NCBI GenBank assembly: GCA_026914155.1
Contig: JAPPGH010000024.1
Span: forward strand, 124,001 to 188,000
Source of the DNA: Candidatus Palauibacter rhopaloidicola
Lineage (GTDB): Bacteria > Gemmatimonadota > Gemmatimonadetes > Palauibacterales > Palauibacteraceae
Direction: 5' to 3'
Length of the DNA: 64,000 bases
In this document: piece by piece, positions 1-7,569 of the stretch
How positions within the stretch are numbered: the first letter of the stretch is position 1
Layout: each line of letters starts with the position of its first letter
Position numbers and translations under genes: made by a program
Notes under the pieces: generated by a model
Seen by the model: the letters and a program-made list of their open reading frames with translations, nothing else
What the model was told of the DNA's origin: nothing
Databases searched by the model: none

Positions 1-1717
1 TCTCGTCGCGCGCGCGTCCGTTCACCCTCAGTGCCTCGAAGGTCGCGTGCAGATCCGGCGTCGCGTCCGCCGCGCCGACGCGAACGACGCCCAGCGTGTC
101 CTGCTCCGGGAAGAAGCTGCCTCCGATGTGGTCGATCCCCTGCACCCGGTTCAGAAGGGGGTAGCTCCCGCTCTCGGGGAAGGCGACGTGCACGATGTAA
201 CGCTCCGCCGGCGCGATGATCACGCTCTCGACCCATTCCTCCCGCTCGAAATTGCCCACGTCGGCGCCCACGAGCTTCATGGGCGCTCCGCCGAAGGAGA
301 GGTTGAACGTCCGCGTATTCGACGCGTTCGTGAAGAAGAAACGGACGACCGAGCCGCGCTCCACGTCCAGCGCGTAATCGGGCTCCCCGTTTACGAGCAT
401 GGTGTTGCCGAAGCGGCCCATGAGCGCGTGGGTGGCGCGCTCGAGACCGAACGGGACCAGCCCATGCTCACCCACGAGCAGATCGTCGAGCATCACGACC
501 TCCTCGCGGTGGACGGGGCTGAAATAGTCGGGATCTTCCGACCGGACCATGAGGTTGCCGGCCAGCCCCAGATCCTGCTGGACTTCCTCGCGGTGATGCG
601 GGTGGTACCAGTAGAGGCCGGGGTCGGGGAAATGCACCGTGTAGCGGAAGCTCTCGCCGGGGGCCACGACATCCTGCGTCAGACCCGGGACGCCGTCGAA
701 GCGGTTGTCGAGCCGCAGGCCGTGCCAGTGGATCGCGGTCGGCCAGTCGATGCGGTTCGTGAAGTCGATCGTGACCGTCGCGTCCTCGGGGACCCAGAGG
801 AGGGGCCCGGGGATCTGTCCGTTGAAGCCGTAACCCAGGAGTTGGCGGCTCCCGATGCGGCGGCGCACGTAGACGGCGTCGAGGGCGAGCGAGTCGCCGT
901 CGGCCAGTTCGATCAGCTCGCGGGGGCGGGCGTCGACGATCTCGCCTTCCCAGCCGTCTCCCGGCAGCCAGGGCTGCACGTCCGGCCGCAGCTCCATGAG
1001 CGACGGGAGCATCATGACCCCTTCGGGCATCGGCACGCCGCCCCACGCGTCGTCCATCGCCATCTCGCCGGGGGGGGTCCGCGAGGCGCCGAGCGCGAAC
1101 TCGAGGAAGTCGGCGGGCTGCATGCGGCTGGAAGGCGACTGGGCTCGCAGCACGTAGGGACCCGCCGGTTCCGCACCCACCCCCTCGGCCGCTTCGGGGC
1201 CCGGTCCGGATTCCGCCGTGACGAGGATGAGGAACTTGTTGAACGCGACCTGCCCCACCTCGGCGCGTCCGCGCGCCGGCACCTCTCCGAGCCGCTCGAT
1301 GGGCCAGAGCACCTGGGTCGACGCCCAGGCGACGTAACGGTCGTACGGACCGAGCGTGGACGGGGGCGGAAGCTCCGTCGAGATCACGGCGTCGTACAGG
1401 AGCCGTCCGTCTGGCGTCACCCCCACCGAGAACGGCCCCGGGGGACGGCGCAACTCGACCGTGCCGGTCGCGTCGGGGACGCGGGGCGTCGGGAACAGCG
1501 ACATGCAGTACAGGTCGGGGCTCGCCGCGCCCCCCTGCTCCGCGCCGGGCGTGCAGGGAGAGGCCTCCTGCCGGGCCTCCCGCGGCAGCGACATCCCCGG
1601 GGGCGCCTCGCCCACCCACAACCAGAGCGCCCCGCACAGCGCCCCGGCGGCGCCCAGCGCCGCAGCGGCCGCCGGGCCGGTGCCGCCCTCCGATGACCGC
1701 CGGGCCCCGGGAGTCAC
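1..1717 (-). CDS. Multicopper oxidase (partial, C-terminus off the left edge)
   Basis: The reading frame is open to the window edge, so it is missing from the ORF track. It starts at a GTG that overlaps the stop of the upstream SDR gene (GTGA). A hydrophobic Ala/Leu-rich anchor near residues 15-35 suggests export or membrane attachment. About 230 residues of unrecognised sequence come before the cupredoxin part. HWHG near residue 329 and YWYHPHHRE further on are the type 2/3 copper ligand motifs of multicopper oxidases. The last ligand motifs lie outside the window. Family members oxidise phenolics or metals with reduction of oxygen to water; the substrate here is unknown. It is the third gene of a cupin-SDR-oxidase operon. 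Confidence 0.85.
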   Translation of the reverse strand, partial: MTPGARRSSEGGTGPAAAAALGAAGALCGALWLWVGEAPPGMSLPREARQEASPCTPGAEQGGAASPDLYCMSLFPTPRVPDATGTVELRRPPGPFSVGVTPDGRLLYDAVISTELPPPSTLGPYDRYVAWASTQVLWPIERLGEVPARGRAEVGQVAFNKFLILVTAESGPGPEAAEGVGAEPAGPYVLRAQSPSSRMQPADFLEFALGASRTPPGEMAMDDAWGGVPMPEGVMMLPSLMELRPDVQPWLPGDGWEGEIVDARPRELIELADGDSLALDAVYVRRRIGSRQLLGYGFNGQIPGPLLWVPEDATVTIDFTNRIDWPTAIHWHGLRLDNRFDGVPGLTQDVVAPGESFRYTVHFPDPGLYWYHPHHREEVQQDLGLAGNLMVRSEDPDYFSPVHREEVVMLDDLLVGEHGLVPFGLERATHALMGRFGNTMLVNGEPDYALDVERGSVVRFFFTNASNTRTFNLSFGGAPMKLVGADVGNFEREEWVESVIIAPAERYIVHVAFPESGSYPLLNRVQGIDHIGGSFFPEQDTLGVVRVGAADATPDLHATFEALRVNGRARDE

Positions 1718-2505
1718 TGGAGGGACCGCGTGCGGCCCCCGTCGACGGCGATGGAAACGCCCGTCACGTAGCTGGCACGCTCGGAGGCGAGGAACGCCAC
1801 GACCGCGGCGAACTCGCGCGGGTCGCCGAGACGTCCCGCGGGGATCGCGGCGTGCCACCCCGCTTCCACTTCGTCGGTCGAGATCCCCCCGGCTTCGGCG
1901 CGCACGGCGGCCAGTTGCTCGAGCCTCGCCGTGCGCGTGAAACCCGGGAGCACATTGTTCACCGTCACGCCGTACGCGGCGACCTCGTTCGAAAGAGACT
2001 TCGCGAAGCCCGTCACGGCGGCCCGCACGCTGTTGGAGAGGATCAGGTCGGCCTCCGGTTCCTTCGCGGCGACCGACGTGATGTTCAGGATCCGCCCCCA
2101 GCCCCGCTCCTTCATGCCGGGCAGGAGCGCGCGGGTGAGATCGAGGGCGCTCTCCAGGTTGAGGCGTACGGCCGCCTTCCACGCCGCCCGGTCGTGGTCC
2201 TCGAACTTCCCCGCCGGCGGCCCGCCCGCGTTGTTCACGAGGATGTCCACGCGTCCGAAGCGGGCCGTCGCCGCTTCGGCGAGGCCGGCCACGGCCACAG
2301 GATCCGACAGGTCGGCCGGGATGCCGACCACGTCGCCGGGCCCGCGTGCGTCCGCGGAGGCTACGGCCTCCGAGAGCACCGCCTCGCCGCGTGCGCACAT
2401 CAACAGGTGCGCCCCTTCCGCCGCCAGTTCCTCCGCCACGGCCCGGCCGAGACCCTTGGAGGAGGCCGCAACCAGGGCGACGCGGCCCGCGATTCCCAGG
2501 TCCAT
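1714..2505 (-). CDS. SDR family protein with altered catalytic motif
   Basis: This 263-residue Rossmann-fold protein has the short-chain dehydrogenase layout: a nucleotide-binding loop (SSKGLGRA), the NNAG motif near residue 90 and an Asn/Pro-rich C-terminal half. Where FabG-type enzymes carry YxxxK, it reads LSNSVRAA, so the catalytic Tyr and Lys are replaced. An SDR subgroup with this SNSxRA pattern is common beside normal ones, and its activity is unclear. Its ATG overlaps the cupin stop by one base, and its stop overlaps the oxidase GTG by four bases, so all three are probably translated together. A 3-oxoacyl-ACP reductase label would be over-precise. Confidence 0.85.
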   Translation of the reverse strand: MDLGIAGRVALVAASSKGLGRAVAEELAAEGAHLLMCARGEAVLSEAVASADARGPGDVVGIPADLSDPVAVAGLAEAATARFGRVDILVNNAGGPPAGKFEDHDRAAWKAAVRLNLESALDLTRALLPGMKERGWGRILNITSVAAKEPEADLILSNSVRAAVTGFAKSLSNEVAAYGVTVNNVLPGFTRTARLEQLAAVRAEAGGISTDEVEAGWHAAIPAGRLGDPREFAAVVAFLASERASYVTGVSIAVDGGRTRSLQ

Positions 2506-2885
2506 CAGTCGTCCGTGTCGTGAAAGTAGGAGTCCGTCCCGTCGAGCCAGTCCGTGCGGGGAGGACAGAAGATGTCGAGATCCAGCGTCTTTTCGAGCGC
2601 GATGGCCTTGTGTGGGACGTGGGAGGGTATATGGAGGATCTCCCCCGCCCGCACGACGACCTCGTCGCGCCCGTCTTCGCCCAGCCAGAAGTGCAACGCG
2701 CCTTCGAGGATGTATGTGAACTGCTCATTCTCGTGCGAGTGCGTGGGGACGACGGCGCCCTCCTCGAGCAGGACCTGCGCGATCATGGCCCGGTCTCCCG
2801 TCACCATGCGCCGGCCCAACTGTTCGGTTACGCGCTCCCACGGCAACTCCTCCCAGCGGAAGTGCCGGGGCTTCGCTTCGCTCAT
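2505..2885 (-). CDS. Single-domain cupin protein
   Basis: This 126-residue protein carries the two cupin motifs: THSHENEQ near residues 48-55 with a later Glu/Gly stretch, and IPSHVPH near residue 87. Together they supply the His/His/Glu/His metal site. Small cupins of this type bind Fe, Mn or Zn and act as isomerases, dioxygenases or sugar/quinone-modifying enzymes; the substrate cannot be read here. It is the first gene of the cupin-SDR-multicopper oxidase operon, and its TGA overlaps the SDR ATG (TGATG). A good GGAGGAGACGTC ribosome site precedes the ATG. Confidence 0.8.
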   Translation of the reverse strand: MSEAKPRHFRWEELPWERVTEQLGRRMVTGDRAMIAQVLLEEGAVVPTHSHENEQFTYILEGALHFWLGEDGRDEVVVRAGEILHIPSHVPHKAIALEKTLDLDIFCPPRTDWLDGTDSYFHDTDD

Positions 2886-2957
2886 GACGTCTCCTCCTTG
2901 CGGGGTAGCTCCCGGACTCGGCGACCGGGCCTGTTCGGGGGACGGACGATGTGCCGC

Positions 2958-3803
2958 CTACCGATTCCCGGCAAGCGTCCAGGCGACGCCCGCCCGAAGG
3001 TTCCAGTCGCCGCTCATCGCCGTGGTTCCGTGCCCGAGCCCGGCGTCGATGGCGAGCGGCCCGCGCCGCCATTCCACGGTCGCGCGGAGTTCTCCGAGGT
3101 CGCCGGTGCCGAGCGGAGATACCCTTCGCGTGCTGGTCCGCCCGCGCGTGCCGACCGACAGCCGCCAGTTCGGGGCCGCGTCCCACAGCCCTTCGAATGC
3201 GTAGGCGAACGCGTCGTTCTGCTCGAAGGGCTCGACCGGTACCTCCAGGATGCCGACGCCGAACCAGCCCGTGGCGCGCCAGCGAGCCGAACCCCACGAG
3301 AAGAGGGCGGCGATCGTGATGTCCGTCGTGTTGAGCCCGATCCCCCGGGTTTCGTCGGAGTTCGGGAGCCTCACGCCCAGATGCCCCCCCGCCGAGAACC
3401 CCGTGGCTCCGCCGATGGGCGCGAACGACACCGCGAGTTCGAAGTCGCCCACGTCGCGGGATGTACCATCGGCGAGAGAAGGATCGAGATCGACGGAGGA
3501 GACGGCCTCGCGCGTCTCGATGGAGAGCGTCTTCCGGGCCGCGCCCTTCAGTTCGAACACGACGCGCGGTCCGATCGCCCAGGCGGCGTGGAGCTCGGGC
3601 AACGCCGCCAGGTCGCCCCTGAGCCCGGCCAGCGGAAAGTCGGCGTTCGCGGTGCGAGAGGCGCCGACGCCGAGCAGGACCTCGCCGGACCGCGCGCCTC
3701 CCACGGGCTGCACGAGCGCGTCGCGCCTGAGCTGCCCCTGCGCCGGAATCGCCACCGCCGCGGCGATGGCACTGGCGAGAACGCACGAAAGCCCGACGCG
3801 CAA
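2958..3803 (-). CDS. Secreted, probably outer-membrane beta-barrel protein
   Basis: The TTG at 3803 is chosen because GGGAG lies eight bases upstream and it opens a clear signal peptide (hydrophobic core, then AIPAQGQ cleavage region). The 648-residue track ORF is an unsupported upstream extension. The mature part of about 255 residues alternates polar and aromatic residues, with repeated strands ending in W/F such as RWRATGWFG and NWRLSVGTRG, typical of a transporter or porin-like barrel. No named family is recognised. It ends 72 bases before the cupin gene start, so it could be co-transcribed with the downstream genes. Confidence 0.65.
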   Translation of the reverse strand: MRVGLSCVLASAIAAAVAIPAQGQLRRDALVQPVGGARSGEVLLGVGASRTANADFPLAGLRGDLAALPELHAAWAIGPRVVFELKGAARKTLSIETREAVSSVDLDPSLADGTSRDVGDFELAVSFAPIGGATGFSAGGHLGVRLPNSDETRGIGLNTTDITIAALFSWGSARWRATGWFGVGILEVPVEPFEQNDAFAYAFEGLWDAAPNWRLSVGTRGRTSTRRVSPLGTGDLGELRATVEWRRGPLAIDAGLGHGTTAMSGDWNLRAGVAWTLAGNR

Positions 3804-3868
3804 ACGCCGGGCTCCCGGGAACTGCGGCGAAGGGGACCGCCGGCGCAGCGCCGGCCGGTCGCCGGGGC

Positions 3869-4537
3869 TCAGCTTCGAGCCGCCTGCATGACGTCGTTCA
3901 CATAGCCGTCCAGTCGGGCCATGACCTCGATCGTCTCGGCCTGCGTCTCGGCGTTGGCCAGCTCTCGCACCAGACTGAGAAGCAGTCCGCGGACCGCGGC
4001 CGCGTCCCCGCCTCCCACCGCCGGGGCTTCGGCCGCGGGGGCCGGAGGTGCGGCAGCCGGCGCGGGCTCCGCCACGGTTGGCGCGACGGCCCGGCGAGCC
4101 TTCGGGGCGGCTTTGGGAGCCTCCGCGGCGGCCAGGCGCCGCTTGACCTGCAGCGGGTACTTTGCATGAAACTGTCGGGGCGACAGCTCGGCGACCGAAG
4201 CGTCGATCTCGCAGGCGCCCGCAAACAGCTCCGCGTTCTTGACGTCGGGGTTCCTCTTGAGCACGCGCGTCACGTACGCCAGCACCGCATCCGCATCTCC
4301 CTTCGAGGCACGTCGCCGCGCCGCTTTCGCCCTGGCCGGCGCCCGAACTCTGCGCCCCGGGCCGGCCCCCGCCAGACGACGCTTGACCTGCAGCGGATAC
4401 TTCGCGTGGAACTGCCTCGGGTTCAGCTTCCCGATGGCCTTGTCTATGAGCTTCGCCCCTGCAAAGAGCGTCGCGTTCGAGACGCCGGGGTCCTTTTTCA
4501 ACTCCAGCTCTATGAACTCCATCACGTTCTCGTTCAT
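3869..4537 (-). CDS. Protein with duplicated QFHAKYPLQVKRRL domain
   Basis: The start is the ATG at 4537 behind a very strong AGGAGGAGGGATA ribosome site; upstream track codons are dismissed. The 222-residue product has two copies of a roughly 45-residue unit (residues about 10-55 and 80-125). Each runs from a pattern like LKKDPGVSNATLFAGA to RQFHAKYPLQVKRRL. A long Ala/Pro/Glu linker follows, then a helical tail (about 185-222). The basic, conserved end of each unit would suit nucleic-acid binding, but this is inference. I do not recognise a named function. There is no signal peptide, so it is probably cytoplasmic. A sigma70-like promoter is visible upstream. Confidence 0.75.
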   Translation of the reverse strand: MNENVMEFIELELKKDPGVSNATLFAGAKLIDKAIGKLNPRQFHAKYPLQVKRRLAGAGPGRRVRAPARAKAARRRASKGDADAVLAYVTRVLKRNPDVKNAELFAGACEIDASVAELSPRQFHAKYPLQVKRRLAAAEAPKAAPKARRAVAPTVAEPAPAAAPPAPAAEAPAVGGGDAAAVRGLLLSLVRELANAETQAETIEVMARLDGYVNDVMQAARS

Positions 4538-4610
4538 TATCCCTCCTCCTGCGGAGCGGTGCGCCCGATGATAGATGCCGCCGGCGCATGTTTGCGGTGT
4601 GTAATGAACC

Positions 4611-4639
4611 ATAATCTCCCGCGGCGCACTGCGAGTCAA
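4611..4639 (-). promoter_or_regulatory. Candidate sigma70-type promoter for the repeat-domain gene
   Basis: On the minus strand TTGACT (-35) is followed by exactly 17 bases and GATTAT (-10). Transcription from here would give a leader of about 65 bases ending at the AGGAGGAGGG ribosome site of the gene starting at 4537. The divergent PIG-L gene starts at 4711, so this region serves both directions. Confidence 0.5.
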
Positions 4640-4710
4640 CTGTAGGGCAAGTAATAGACGGACGACCTCCCCGCTTTCTGCGGCCACCGCGTGGGCGTAG
4701 CTTCCCGCCC

Positions 4711-7401
4711 ATGCAACCTCGATCGATGTCCGCCGCGATCGCCGTCCTGGCGTCGTGCCTGCTCCCGGCGTTCGCACACGCCCAGGGGTCGCGCCTCCCG
4801 GGCGCGATCGAAGCGGGACTCATCCTCCGGCAGCTCGATGGAGTGAAGAGGGTCCTCGTCGTGGCGGCGCACCCGGACGACGAAGATACCGCCCTGCTGA
4901 CCACTCTCGCGCGCGGATGGGGCGTGGAGGCCGCCTACTTCTCGTTCACGCGGGGCGAGGGAGGCCAGAACCTCATCGGCACGGAACTCGGCGAGGGACT
5001 CGGCATCATCCGCTCGGGCGAACTGCTGGCTGCCCGTACGATCGACGGGGCGCAGCAGTTCTTCGGCCGCGCGTTCGACTTCGGTTACTCGAAGACGGCG
5101 GAAGAGACGTTTGCGAAGTGGCCACGCGAGCGCGTCCTCTCCGATCTGGTGTGGACGATCCGGCGCTTCCGGCCCCATGTGCTCATCTCGATGTGGAGCG
5201 GAACGGAGCGGGACGGCCACGGGCACCACCAGGTATCCGGCCTTCTCACGCGAGAGGCCTTCGATGCCGCCGGAGACGCGACGCGATTCCCGGAGCAGGT
5301 CGCGGCGGGCGCGGAACCCTGGGCGCCGCTGAAACTGTACCGCCGGCCCCTCTTCGAACTGGGCGCCACCGCGATCGAAATCGAGACGGGCGCCCTCGAT
5401 CCCCTGCTCGGCCTCTCGCACCACCAGGTCGCGATGGACAGCCGCAGCCAGCACCGCTCGCAGGATTTCGGCACGGCTCTGCCGCTCGGTCCCCGCGTCA
5501 CTCGGCTCTCGCTCGTGTCCTCGCGCGTCGGCGGCTCGCCGACGGATCCGCTGCTGGCGGGGGTCGATACAACGCTGGCAAGTCTGGCCGCGGACCTCGG
5601 CGAGACGGCACAGGCGGATCTCCGTTCGTACCGGGCGGCGATCGGCCACGCCGGCGGCTCGCTCAGTGCCACGAGCCCGGAGACCGCCCTGCCCTTCCTC
5701 GCCGAGGCGCTACGGCGACTGGAGCGGCTCCGCGCCGTCGCGCCCCCCGTGGGGGAGAGTGAGCTGCGGCGCGAACTCGACCGCCGCTCACGCCTGCTGA
5801 TGCGGGCGATCCTCGCCGTGGCCGGAGTGCGGATCGAACTGCGGGCGCGGGACGATGTCCTGGTCCCTGGACAGACCGTACTCGTCGAGGCGCGCGTCTC
5901 AAGCGGGGCCGGGGCGGCCCTGGAACTCGCCCCACCCGTCATCGAGGCGCCCCCCGGGTGGTCGGTGGAGAGCATCGGCCCGGACGTCGAAACGGAACCC
6001 GACGACCTGGGGCCGTTCGCCCGCTTCTTCCGTCAGCCGGACGTGGTCTTCGACCCGTCGTCCCGGGCGCGGATCGAGCCAGGACAACTCGGGATGTGGC
6101 GCTATGCCGTCACGGTGCCCCCGGAGGCGCCGCCGGCCTCCCCGTGGTTCCTCGAACATCCGCGCGACGGCGACCTGTACCAATGGCCCGCGGAGCCCGA
6201 CCTGCGCGCGCTCCCGTTCCGGCCTCCCCTCCTTCTCGGCCGCGTGGCCGCAGTCGTGTCGGCGGCGGGCGAGCGATTCGGCATCGAGGTCGAAGATCCG
6301 GTGCGTCACCGGGCCGTGGACGGCGTAACGGGAGAGAGCTGGCGACCGCTGCAGGTGGCGCCGCGCTTATCGGTCGCGGCGACGGCGCCTACGCTGATCT
6401 GGCCCGGCAGCCGTCCGGGTTCGCGCGTCATCGCCTTCCGGATTTCGAGTTTCGCCCGGGGCGCGACGGCCGGGGAGATCGGGCTCGACCTGCCGCCCGG
6501 ATGGCGCGCCGCGCCCGAGGCGACGGCGTTCGAACTCGCGGGCGAAGGAGCGGTCCGGACGGTCGGCTTCACGGTCGAGCCGCCGCCGGGAGAGGCGGAG
6601 GGGGAGTTCTTCGCGCGGCCGTGGATCCGGATCGCCGGAGCCGCGGTTCCCGCCACGCACGCGACGATGATCGACTATCCGCACATCGAGCCGCGGCTCC
6701 TGACCGGCGACGCTGCGGTCAGGATCGTGCGCTTCCCCGTTCGGGTCGCGGACCGGCGCATCGGATACGTGATGGGTTCCGGCGACGACGGGCCCGAAGC
6801 CATCCGGCAGCTCGGGCTCGACGTCGAACTGATCGAACCGGGGGACTGGGAAGCCGGGAGGCTCGACCGGTTCGACACGATCGTGCTCGGGATCCGGGCC
6901 TATGAGGTGCGCGAGGACCTCATCGCGGCCAACGCGGAGTTGCTCGCGTGGGCGGAGCGCGGAGGCACCGTCGTCGTCCAGTACAACCGCTACGAGTTCA
7001 ACCAGGGGGCGTACGCACCGTACCCGATCTCGATCGGCCGCCCCGCCCCCCGCGTCACGGAGGAGGACGCCTCTGTCACGCTCGCCGACCCGCAGGCGCC
7101 CGTTCTCCTTGAGCCCAACCGTCTCGGCCCGGCAGACTTCGAAGGCTGGGTCCAGGAGCGCGGGCTGTATTTCCCGGATGCGTGGGATGAAAGATACCAG
7201 GCGCCGCTGGAGATGGCCGACACGGGAGAACCGCCGAGTCGCGGCAGCCTGCTCGCCGCCCCGGTGGGTCGCGGACTTTACATTCACACATCGCTCTCCT
7301 TCTTCCGGCAACTGCGCGCGGGAGTGCCGGGCGCATTTCGTCTGTGGGCGAACCTGCTCTCTCTCGACGGGAGCCGCTGGCGCGAGATCGCGGCCCAGTG
7401 A
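4711..7401 (+). CDS. Large secreted PIG-L family deacetylase
   Basis: The 896-residue protein begins with a signal peptide (cleavage near AHAQG, residue 26). The PIG-L/LmbE metal motif AHPDDE is at residues 53-58 and DGHGHHQ at 168-174. PIG-L enzymes remove N-acetyl groups from amino sugars using zinc. Residues about 350-660 look like beta-sandwich (NEW3-like) domains, and about 690-890 resembles a class I glutamine-amidotransferase/ThuA-like fold lacking a clear catalytic Cys. It is cotranscribed with a 48-residue membrane protein (GTGA overlap) and a sodium:solute symporter, which suggests deacetylation outside the cytoplasm followed by uptake. Confidence 0.88.
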   Translation: MQPRSMSAAIAVLASCLLPAFAHAQGSRLPGAIEAGLILRQLDGVKRVLVVAAHPDDEDTALLTTLARGWGVEAAYFSFTRGEGGQNLIGTELGEGLGIIRSGELLAARTIDGAQQFFGRAFDFGYSKTAEETFAKWPRERVLSDLVWTIRRFRPHVLISMWSGTERDGHGHHQVSGLLTREAFDAAGDATRFPEQVAAGAEPWAPLKLYRRPLFELGATAIEIETGALDPLLGLSHHQVAMDSRSQHRSQDFGTALPLGPRVTRLSLVSSRVGGSPTDPLLAGVDTTLASLAADLGETAQADLRSYRAAIGHAGGSLSATSPETALPFLAEALRRLERLRAVAPPVGESELRRELDRRSRLLMRAILAVAGVRIELRARDDVLVPGQTVLVEARVSSGAGAALELAPPVIEAPPGWSVESIGPDVETEPDDLGPFARFFRQPDVVFDPSSRARIEPGQLGMWRYAVTVPPEAPPASPWFLEHPRDGDLYQWPAEPDLRALPFRPPLLLGRVAAVVSAAGERFGIEVEDPVRHRAVDGVTGESWRPLQVAPRLSVAATAPTLIWPGSRPGSRVIAFRISSFARGATAGEIGLDLPPGWRAAPEATAFELAGEGAVRTVGFTVEPPPGEAEGEFFARPWIRIAGAAVPATHATMIDYPHIEPRLLTGDAAVRIVRFPVRVADRRIGYVMGSGDDGPEAIRQLGLDVELIEPGDWEAGRLDRFDTIVLGIRAYEVREDLIAANAELLAWAERGGTVVVQYNRYEFNQGAYAPYPISIGRPAPRVTEEDASVTLADPQAPVLLEPNRLGPADFEGWVQERGLYFPDAWDERYQAPLEMADTGEPPSRGSLLAAPVGRGLYIHTSLSFFRQLRAGVPGAFRLWANLLSLDGSRWREIAAQ

Positions 7402-7544
7402 CGGAGCGCCGGGACGAGAACGAGGGCCGGATCGGTCCCTTCCGTAGCTGGCGCGCTCTGTACGTGTCGGTGGTCGTCTATACCGTCGGACTCATCCTTC
7501 TCCTCTACCTCGCCACGCGCCTGCTCGACTTCGGAGTGCCGTGA
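7398..7544 (+). CDS. Small single-span membrane protein
   Basis: The track starts this frame too early, inside the deacetylase gene. The better start is the GTG at 7398, which overlaps the deacetylase stop (GTGA). The 48-residue product has a charged N-terminus (TERRDENEGR), then one hydrophobic helix (about residues 22-41), and ends ATRLLDFGVP. It sits between a PIG-L deacetylase and a sodium:solute symporter, so an accessory role to the transporter is plausible but unproven. Its stop lies in a 15-base repeat also found at the symporter start. Confidence 0.7.
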   Translation: MTERRDENEGRIGPFRSWRALYVSVVVYTVGLILLLYLATRLLDFGVP

Positions 7545-7569
7545 GCAGTTTCGACGGAGTGCCGTGAGC
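7532..7569 (+). repeat. 15-bp direct repeat at a gene junction
   Basis: CGGAGTGCCGTGAGC occurs at 7532-7546 and again at 7555-7569, a 23-base period. The first copy contains the stop of the small membrane protein, and the second contains the GTG start of the symporter. It looks like a short local duplication of the junction. Confidence 0.85.

Noticed and set aside
47-1696. 549-residue plus-strand ORF at the left edge
   Set aside because: It is antisense to the multicopper oxidase, whose HWHG and HPHH motifs are clear on the minus strand.
2958-4904. 648-residue minus ORF joining the repeat-domain gene region to the barrel protein
   Set aside because: Only the last 281 codons form a credible protein with signal peptide; the rest overlaps the repeat-domain gene in another frame.
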